Assembly (NCBI RefSeq): GCF_033807715.1
Contig: NC_084591.1
Coordinates: forward strand, 46,027,868-46,091,867
DNA length: 64,000 nucleotides
Source of the DNA: Cololabis saira
Lineage: Eukaryota > Chordata > Actinopteri > Beloniformes > Belonidae
Direction of reading: 5' to 3'
Under the pieces are notes generated by a model. It did not search any database, was not told where the DNA came from, and saw only the letters and a program-made list of their open reading frames with translations. Numbering within the stretch: the stretch's first letter is position 1; each line of letters begins with the position of its first letter. Positions 55,346 to 64,000 of this stretch are shown in pieces. The translations under genes were made by a program, and so were the position numbers.

Positions 55346-56409
55346 TTTTTTTTTAAATGTATTATTGTATGTAGAACAGTGATCATACCATGGTATGATG
55401 ATGACTAGTTGTGTTAGTGGAGCAAGAAAATAAATGATATTTCTATTTGCAGATCAAGGATGAGAGGGAGCAAAATCCTCGTCTTCCCAAGGAGTATCTG
55501 CGGAAACTGACTTTAATAATCTGTTGATTTTTGTCTGTTCAAATGAATTGTATTGAAATGACTAGAAATCTTGGGCTGGAGAACCTGGGACCTGTGAGGG
55601 AGAAACACTCAATCAAATACATCCACTGTACTCTGATAAAAGAAAAGCAAGACAAGCAGATGATGACATTTTTAAATCAAAAAGTGACTCAGCAAAGGGT
55701 GGTCACTTTGTTCCCATTCCTGGAGGTGGAGAAGGCATCGCTTTAGGAACAGCAAACTCTGCAAGAAGAAAACATGACTCACGTACACAACTAAGAAAAG
55801 GAACAGCCACAAAATTATTTTGCTGCTCATGTAATTTATAGCTACCCCACTTGTGGAGTCTAGTGACAGCAGAAACTTCACAAGGCTCGTTCAGGATTAC
55901 CTTTAAAATAATTAAACTCAACATCCCATATAAACATGTAATATTTATTTTAAATCAGAGGTAAACAATATAATTAATTCAGTGGTAACCGGTGACTACT
56001 GCAGCAGGGTTTAAACCACTGTGCAATGTTTTGTCCAATTAAATGTATGAATTTAAAAATTGAAAAAATTCATATCTAACATAAAAAGCGCCTCAGATAT
56101 AATAACTACACATAATGACTTAAAATTGGTCGATATTTGGGGGGGGCGCTAGTAAGCCAGCGATGGGATAAGTTGTGTGTTTGACGAGCTCTGCTGAAAT
56201 CCGTTTAAAAAGTATTTTTTAAGGCACTGTATGTTTACAAAAAAACACAAAATATAATTCTAAGTTGATTACTTAAACTTTTTACCGGCTCAGTTTTGGT
56301 ATTACCGCTCCAATGGCCAACAACTTGCGAAAATACAAATACACTGGACGAGTCAGCGCCGCGGGGCCTAAAGCCGCGGCCTCGGGTGCTTCGCCTGCAG
56401 GCAGCAGTA
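55346..56409. other. mostly unassigned, one speculative exon
   Basis: A TTTCTATTTGCAG acceptor-like site at 55443-55455 precedes an open frame IKDEREQNPRLPKEYLRKL ending in TGA at ~55526. I do not recognise it. The rest shows nothing. Confidence 0.3.
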
Positions 56410-56637
56410 GTGGTTTAGGTTATTTGTATAGCACAATTCAACACAAGGTCATTCAAAGTGCTTTACATTGACATTAAAAGCAGCAAGACATAATTAGACA
56501 GTAAATAACAAATAAGATGAAATAAAATTATGAATAAGATGATAAGAAAAGAAGTAAAATAATAAAAAGCACAAGCTGTTAAAAATAAGAGCAGTAGAAT
56601 ACAGCAGGTAAGAATTTAATTTAAGAGTAGGTTGAGT
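56410..56637. repeat. common fish dispersed repeat fragment beside the satellite
   Basis: TTATTTGTATAGCACAATTC and GTGCTTTACATTGACATTAA as in 40957-41045, followed by an A-rich tract that runs into the satellite. Confidence 0.65.
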
Positions 56638-59600
56638 AAACAGTTTCATGGTGTAATATGTTTCCTGGTGTAATATGGTACTGTTTTCTGTTGTAATATG
56701 TTTCCTGGTGTAATGTGGTCCAGTTTCCTGGTGTAATATGTTTCCTGGTGTAATGTGGTCCAGTTTCCTGGTGTAATATGGTCCAGTTTCCTGGTGTAAT
56801 GTGGTCCAGTTTCCTGGTGTGATATGGTCCAGTTTCCTGGTGTAATATGGTCCAGTTTCCTGGTGTAATATGTTCCAGTTTCCTGGTGTAATATGGTCCA
56901 GTTTCCTGGTGTAATATGGTCCAATTTCCTGGTGTAATATGTTTCCTGGTGTAATATGTTTCCTGGTGTAATATGGTCCAGTTTCCTGGTGTAATATGCT
57001 CCAGTTTCCTGGTGTAATATGTTTCCTGGTGTAATATGGTCCAGTTTCCTGGTGTAATATGGTCCAGTTTCCTGGTGTAATATGGTCCAGTTTCCTGGTG
57101 TAATATGGTCCAGTTTCCTGGTGTAATATGGTCCAGTTTCCTGGTGTAATATGGTCCAGTTTCCTGGTGTAATATGGTCCAGTTTCCTGGTGTAATATGG
57201 TCCAGTTTCCTGGTGTAATATGTTTCCTGGTGTAATATGGTCCAGTTTCCTGGTGTAATATGGTCCAGTTTCCTGGTGTAATATGGTCCAGTTTCCTGGT
57301 GTAATGTGGTCCAGTTTCCTGGTGTAATATGGTCCAGTTTCCTGGTGTAATATGGTCCAGTTTCCTGGTGTAATATGGTCCAGTTTCCTGGTGTAATATG
57401 TTTCCTGGTGTAATATTGTCCAGTTTCCTGGTGTAATATGTTTCCTGGTGTAATATGGTCCAGTTTCCTGGTGTAATATGTTTCCTGGTGTAATATGGTC
57501 CAGTTTCCTGGTGTAATATGTTTCCTGGTGTAATATGGTCCAGTTTCCTGGTGTAATGTGGTCCAGTTTCCTGGTGTAATATGTTTCCTAGTGTAATATT
57601 GTCCAGTAGTTTCATGGTGTAATATGTTTCCTGGTGTAATATGGTCCAGTTTCCTGGTGTAATATGTTTCCTAGTGTAATATTGTCCAGTAGTTTCATGG
57701 TGTAATATGTTTCCTGGTGTAATATAGTCCAGTTTCCTGGTGTAATGTGGTCCAGTTTCCTGGTGTTATATGGTCCAGTTTCCTGGTGTAATGTGGTCCA
57801 GTTTCCTGGTGTAATATGGTCCAGTTTCCTGGTGTAATATGGTCCAGTTTCCTGGTGTAATATGTTTCCTGATGTAATATGGTCCAGTTTCCTGGTGTAA
57901 TATGGTCCAGTTTCCTGGTGTAATATGGTCCAGTTTCCTGGTGTAATATGGTCCAGTTTCCTGGTGTAATGTGGTCCAGTTTCCTGGTGTAATATGGTCC
58001 AGTTTCCTGGTGTAATATGGTCCAGTTTCCTGGTGTAATATGTTTCCTGATGTAATATGGTCCAGTTTCCTGGTGTAATATGGTCCAGTTTCCTGGTGTA
58101 ATATGTTTCCTGGTGTAATATGGTCCAGTTTCCTGGTGTAATATGGTCCAGTTTCCTGGTGTAATATGGTCCAGTTTCCTGGTGTAATATGTTTCCTGGT
58201 GTAATATTGTCCAGTTTCCTGGTGTAATATGGTCCAGTTTCCTGGTGTAATATGTTTCCTGGTGTAATATGGTCCAGTTTCCTGGTGTAATATGGTCCAG
58301 TTTCCTGGTGTAATATGTTTCCTGGTGTAATATGGTCCAGTTTCCTGGTGTAATATGGTCCAGTTTCCTGGTGTAATATGTTTCCTGGTGTAATATGGTC
58401 CAGTTTCCTGGTGTAATATGGTCCAGTTTCCTGGTGTAATATGGTCCAGTTTCCTGGTGTAATATGTTTCCTGGTGTAATATTGTCCAGTTTCCTGGTGT
58501 AATATGTTTCCTGGTGTAATATGGTCCAGTTTCCTGGTGTAATATGTTTCCTGGTGTAATATGGTCCAGTTTCCTGGTGTAATATGGTCCAGTTTCCTGG
58601 TGTAATGTGGTCCAGTTTCCTGGTGTAATATGTTTCCTGGTGTAATATTGTCCAGTTTCCTGGTGTAATATGGTCCAGTTTCCTGGTGTAATATGGTCCA
58701 GTTTCCTGGTGTAATATGTTTCCTGGTGTAATATTGTCCAGTTTCCTGGTGTAATATGTTTCCTGGTGTAATATGGTCCAGTTTCCTGGTGTAATATGTT
58801 TCCTGGTGTAATATGGTCCAGTTTCCTGGTGTAATATGTTTCCTGGTGTAATATGGTCCAGTTTCCTGGTGTAATATGGTCCAGTTTCCTGGTGTAATAT
58901 GGTCCAGTTTCCTGGTGTAATATGTTTCCTGGTGTAATATTGTCCAGTTTCCTGGTGTACTATGTTTCCTGGTGTAATATGGTCCAGTTTCCTGGTGTAA
59001 TATGTTTCCTGGTGTAATATGGTCCAGTTTCCTGGTGTAATATGTTTCCTGGTGTAATATGGTCCAGTTTCCTGGTGTAATGTGGTCCAGTTTCCTGGTG
59101 TAATATGTTTCCTGGTGTAATATTGTCCAGTTTCCTGGTGTAATATGGTCCAGTTTCCTGGTGTAATATGTTTCCTGGTGTAATGTGGTCCAGTTTCCTG
59201 GTGTAATATGGTCCAGTTTCCTGGTGTAATGTGGTCCAGTTTCCTGGTGTAATATGGTCCAGTTTCCTGGTGTAATATGGTCCAGTTTCCTGGTGTAATA
59301 TGTTTCCTGATGTAATATGGTCCAGTTTCCTGGTGTAATATGGTCCAGTTTCCTGGTGTAATGTGGTCCAGTTTCCTGGTGTAATATGGTCCAGTTTCCT
59401 GGTGTAATATGGTCCAGTTTCCTGGTGTAATATGTTTCCTGATGTAATATGGTCCAGTTTCCTGGTGTAATATGGTCCAGTTTCCTGGTGTAATATGTTT
59501 CCTGGTGTAATATGGTCCAGTTTCCTGGTGTAATATGTTTCCTGGTGTAATATGGTCCAGTTTCCTGGTGTAATATGGTCCAGTTTCCTGGTGTAATATG

Positions 59601-62600
59601 GTCCAGTTTTCTGGTGTGATATGGTCCAGTTTCCTTGTGTAATATGGTCCAGTTTCCTGGTGTAATATGTTTCATGGTGTAATATGTTTCATGGTGTAAT
59701 ATGGTCCAGTTTCATGGTGTAATATGTTTCCTGGTGTAATATGGTCCAGTTTCCTGGTGTAATGTGGTCCAGTTTCCTGGTGTAATATGGTCCAGTTTCC
59801 TGGTGTAATATGGTCCAGTTTCCTGGTGTAATATGGTCCAGTTTCCTGGTGTAATATGTTTCCTGGTGTAATATGGTCCAGTTTCCTGGTGTAATATGGT
59901 CCAGTTTCCTGGTGTAATATGTTTCCTGATGTAATATGGTCCAGTTTCCTGGTGTAATATGTTTCCTGATGTAATATGGTCCAGTTTCCTGGTGTAATAT
60001 GGTCCAGTTTCCTGGTGTAATATGGTCCAGTTTCCTGGTGTAATATGGTCCAGTTTCCTGGTGTAATGTGGTCCAGTTTCCTGGTGTAATGTGGTCCAGT
60101 TTCCTGGTGTAATATGGTCCAGTTTCCTGGTGTAATATGGTCCAGTTTCCTGGTGTAATATGGTCCAGTTTCCTGGTGTAATATGGTCCAGTTTCCTGGT
60201 GTAATATTGTCCAGTTTCCTGGTGTAATATGTTTCCTGGTGTAATATGGTCCAGTTTCCTGGTGTAATGTGGTCGAGTTTCCTGGTGTAATATGGTCCAG
60301 TTTCCTGGTGTAATATGGTCCAGTTTCCTGGTGTAATATGGTCCAGTTTCCTGGTGTAATATGGTCCAGTTTCCTGGTGTAATATGGTCCAATTTCCTGG
60401 TGTAATATGTTTCCTGGTGTAATATGGTCCAGTTTCCTGGTGTAATATGGTCCAGTTTCCTGGTGTAATATGTTTCCTGGTGTAATATGGTCCAGTTTCC
60501 TGGTGTAATATGCTCCAGTTTCCTGGTGTAATATGTTTCCTGGTGTAATATGGTCCAGTTTCCTGGTGTAATATGGTCCAGTTTCCTGGTGTAATATGTT
60601 TCCTGGTGTAATGTGGTCCAGTTTCCTGGTGTAATGTGGTCCAGTTTCCTGGTGTAATATGGTCCAGTTTCCTGGTGTAATATGGTCCAGTTTCCTGGTG
60701 TAATGTGGTCCAGTTTCCTGGTGTAATATGGTCCAGTTTCCTGGTGTAATATGGTCCAGTTTCCTGGTGTAATATGGTCCAGTTTCCTGGTGTAATATGT
60801 TTCCTGGTGTAATATAGTCCAGTTTCCTGGTGTAATATGGTCCAGTTTCCTGGTGTAATGTGGTCCAGTTTCCTGGTGTAATATGGTCCAGTTTCCTGGT
60901 GTAATATGGTCCAGTTTCCTGGTGTAATATGGTCCAGTTTCCTGGTGTAATATGTTTCCTGGTGTAATATGGTCCAGTTTCCTGGTGTAATATGTTTCCT
61001 GGTGTAATATGGTCCAGTTTCCTGGTGTAATATGTTTCCTGGTGTAATATGGTCCAGTTTCCTGGTGTAATATGTTTCCTGGTGTAATATGGTCCAGTTT
61101 CATGGTGTAATATGTTTCCTGGTGTAATATGGTCCAGTTTCCTGGTGTAATATGGTCCAGTTTCCTGGTGTAATGTGGTCCAGTTTCCTGGTGTAATATG
61201 TTTCCTGGTGTAATATGGTCCAGTTTCCTGGTGTAATATGTTTCCTGGTGTAATATGGTCCAGTAGTTTCATGGTGTAATATGTTTCCTGGTGTAATATG
61301 GTCCAGTTTCCTGGTGTAATATGGTCCAGTTTCCTGGTGTAATGTGGTCCAGTTTCCTGGTGTAATATGGTCCAGTTTCCTGGTGTAATATGGTCCAGTT
61401 TCCTGGTGTAATATGGTCCGGTTTCCTGGTGTAATATGTTTCCTGGTGTAATGTGGTCCAGTTTCCTGGTGTAATATGGTCCAGTTTCCTGGTGTAATGT
61501 GGTCCAGTTTCCTGGTGTAATATGGTCCAGTTTCCTGGTGTAATATGGTCCAGTTTCCTGGTGTAATATGTTTCCTGATGTAATATGGTCCAGTTTCCTG
61601 GTGTAATATGGTCCAGTTTCCTGGTGTAATATGTTTCCTGGTGTAATATGGTCCAGTTTCCTGGTGTAATATGTTTCCTGGTGTAATATGGTCCAGTTTC
61701 CTGGTGTAATATGGTCCAGTTTCCTGGTGTAATATGGTCCAGTTTTCTGGTGTGATATGGTCCAGTTTCCTGGTGTAATATGGTCCAGTTTCCTGGTGTA
61801 ATATGTTTCATGGTGTAATATGGTCCAGTTTCATGGTGTAATATGTTTCCTGGTGTAATATGGTCCAGTTTCCTGGTGTAATGTGGTCCAGTTTCCTGGT
61901 GTAATATGGTCCAGTTTCCTGGTGTAATATGGTCCAGTTTCCTGGTGTAATATGGTCCAGTTTCCTGGTGTAATATGTTTCCTGGTGTAATATGGTCCAG
62001 TTTCCTGGTGTAATATGGTCCAGTTTCCTGGTGTAATATGTTTCCTGATGTAATATGGTCCAGTTTCCTGGTGTAATATGTTTCCTGATGTAATATGGTC
62101 CAGTTTCCTGGTGTAATATGGTCCAGTTTCCTGGTGTAATATGGTCCAGTTTCCTGGTGTAATATGGTCCAGTTTCCTGGTGTAATATGTTTCCTGGTGT
62201 AATATGGTCCAGTTTCCTGGTGTAATATGTTCCAGTTTCCTGGTGTGATATGGTCCAGTTTCCTGGTGTAATATGGTCCAGTTTCCTGGTGTAATATGGT
62301 CCAGATTCCTGGTGTAATATGTTTCCTGGTGTAATATGGTCCAGTTTCCTGGTGTAATATGGTCCAGTTTCCTGGTGTAATATGTTTCCTGGTGTAATAT
62401 GGTCCAGTTTCCTGGTGTAATATGTTTCCTGGTGTAATATGGTCCAGTTTCCTGGTGTAATATGGTCCAGTTTCCTGGTGTAATATGTTTCCTGGTGTAA
62501 TATGTTTCCTGGTGTAATATGGTCCAGTTTCCTGGTGTAATATGGTCCAGTTTCCTGGTGTTATATGGTCCAGTTTTCTGGTGTGATATGGTCCAGTTTC

Positions 62601-63838
62601 CTGGTGTAATATGGTCCAGTTTCCTGGTGTAATATGTTTCATGGTGTAATATGTTTCCTGGTGTAATATGGTCCAGTTTCATGGTGTAATATGTTTCCTG
62701 GTGTAATATGGTCCAGTTTCCTGGTGTAATGTGGTCCAGTTTCCTGGTGTAATATGGTCCAGTTTCCTGGTGTAATATGGTCCAGTTTCCTGGTGTAATA
62801 TGGTCCAGTTTCCTGGTGTAATATGTTTCCTGGTGTAATATGGTCCAGTTTCCTGGTGTAATATGGTCCAGTTTCCTGGTGTAATATGTTTCCTGATGTA
62901 ATATGGTCCAGTTTCCTGGTGTAATATGTTTCCTGATGTAATATGGTCCAGTTTCCTGGTGTAATATGGTCCAGTTTCCTGGTGTAATATGGTCCAGTTT
63001 CCTGGTGTAATATGGTCCAGTTTCCTGGTGTAATATGGTCCAGTTTCCTGGTGTAATATGTTTCCTGGTGTAATATGGTCCAGTTTCCTGGTGTAATATG
63101 TTCCAGTTTCCTGGTGTAATATGGTCCAGTTTCCTGGTGTAATATGGTCCAGTTTCCTGGTGTAATATGGTCCAGATTCCTGGTGTAATATGTTTCCTGG
63201 TGTAATATGGTCCAGTTTCCTGGTGTAATATGTTTCCTGGTGTAATATGGTCCAGTTTCCTGGTGTAATATGTTTCCTGGTGTAATATGGTCCAGTTTCA
63301 TGGTGTAATATGGTCCAGTTTCCTGGTGTAATGTGGTCCAGTTTCCTGGTGTAATATGTTTCCTGGTGTAATATGGTCCAGTTTCCTGGTGTAATATGTT
63401 TCCTGGTGTAATATGGTCCAGTAGTTTCATGGTGTAATATGTTTCCCGGTGTAATATGGTCCAGTTTCCTGGTGTAATATGGTCCAGTTTCCTGGTGTAA
63501 TGTGGTCCAGTTTCCTGGTGTTATATGGTCCAGTTTCCTGGTGTAATATGGTCCAGTTTCCTGGTGTAATATGGTCCAGTTTCCTGGTGTAATATGGTCC
63601 GGTTTCCTGGTGTAATATGTTTCCTGGTGTAATGTGGTCCAGTTTCCTGGTGTAATATGGTCCAGTTTCCTGGTGTAATGTGGTCCAGTTTCCTGGTGTA
63701 ATATGGTCCAGTTTCCTGGTGTAATATGGTCCAGTTTCCTGGTGTAATATGTTTCCTGATGTAATATGGTCCAGTTTCCTGGTGTAATATGGTCCAGTTT
63801 CCTGGTGTAATATGTTTCCTGGTGTAATATGGTGTAAT
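56638..63838. repeat. 7.2-kb satellite array of 23-bp and 17-bp units
   Basis: The long unit starts GTTTCCTGGTGTAATAT and ends GGTCCA (23 bp); the short unit is the first 17 bp without GGTCCA. They alternate irregularly, roughly 330-350 units by length. Variants include ATGTGG, TTCATGG, TTTTCTGGTGTGAT and AGTAGTTTCATGG. Rare variants recur at fixed distances, showing duplication of blocks of many units. The long - strand open frames (up to 687 codons of HITPGNWTILHQETG-like text) arise because the unit has no stop on that strand. Confidence 0.97.
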
Positions 63839-64000
63839 ACCAATGACCGTGGAAATGTGCGGTGCCCGACGCCAACTTCATGGCTGGCGTACGCACGTTT
63901 CCACAGCTATTGGTCCGTTGGCGACACTTAGTGGTGATGCTGGGAGACTGTTAATAATGTGAAAACAATTAGCCCTCAGAGTGATGTGCACATCAGAGAC
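63839..64000. other. right flank of the satellite
   Basis: Starts with a hairpin-like pair CGTGGAAATGTGCG / CGCACGTTTCCAC (63849-63904), possibly another MITE. Cut by the window edge. Confidence 0.4.

Noticed and set aside
55455..55526. Frame IKDEREQNPRLPKEYLRKL as a last exon of the gene starting at 34037
   Set aside because: More than 20 kb away with no intermediate evidence; phases allow it but nothing supports the link, so it is only mentioned as speculative.
56638..63838. Regularly spaced repeats that could suggest a CRISPR array
   Set aside because: Units are contiguous with no unique spacers, and the host is a vertebrate.
56494..63896. Very long - strand open frames (up to 687 codons) with HITPGNWTILHQETG repeats
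   Set aside because: They are translations of the satellite; all three frames are open for arithmetic reasons and encode the same text. No start context, splice sites or domain.

Overview
The window is vertebrate, and most probably from a ray-finned (teleost) fish. It carries two split vertebrate genes with canonical GT-AG introns. The rest is a dense mix of DNA transposons (hAT, Tc1/mariner, PIF/Harbinger, an ISL2EU-like element), LINE fragments and microsatellites of the kinds seen in teleost genomes. There is no bacterial-style gene organisation. Most long open frames are by-products of repeats.

Region 1-24.8 kb (+ strand): 17 consecutive coding exons of glucose-6-phosphate isomerase (gpi), from codon ~44 to the stop codon. 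All splice phases agree, and the exon count implies that only the first coding exon lies upstream of the window. The introns are full of mobile elements. Several hAT-type copies still show their 8-bp target-site duplications (TSDs), and two Tc1/mariner-type copies still show TA duplications. One intron pair carries a long (GT)n before, and a (CA)n after, an 84-nt exon that encodes part of the sugar-phosphate-binding core.

Region 24.8-33 kb (- strand): a LINE fragment and MITEs, then mphosph6 (M-phase phosphoprotein 6, an RNA-exosome cofactor). All five coding exons are present and give a 162-residue protein. It lies tail-to-tail with gpi.

Region 33-43.8 kb: a possible first exon of an unidentified + strand gene, a long dispersed repeat with internal tandem units, a possible small three-exon gene on the - strand, a decayed THAP-domain ORF, and a palindromic Tc1-like element made of two head-to-head transposase halves.

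Region 43.8-54.3 kb: a nest of transposons. A 5.2-kb hAT element with a perfect 8-bp TSD is itself interrupted by a second hAT element. It sits just upstream of a broken PIF/Harbinger transposon. That transposon's accessory-protein gene contains an expanded 24-bp coding minisatellite and another hAT insertion. Its transposase fragment is on the opposite strand, next to an 882-bp ISL2EU-like element with AT target duplications.

Region 56.6-63.8 kb: a ~7.2-kb minisatellite/satellite array made of 23-bp and 17-bp versions of one unit, with signs of higher-order duplication. Both unit lengths leave remainder 2 when divided by 3, and the unit has no stop codon on the - strand. The array therefore shows huge open frames there that are not genes.
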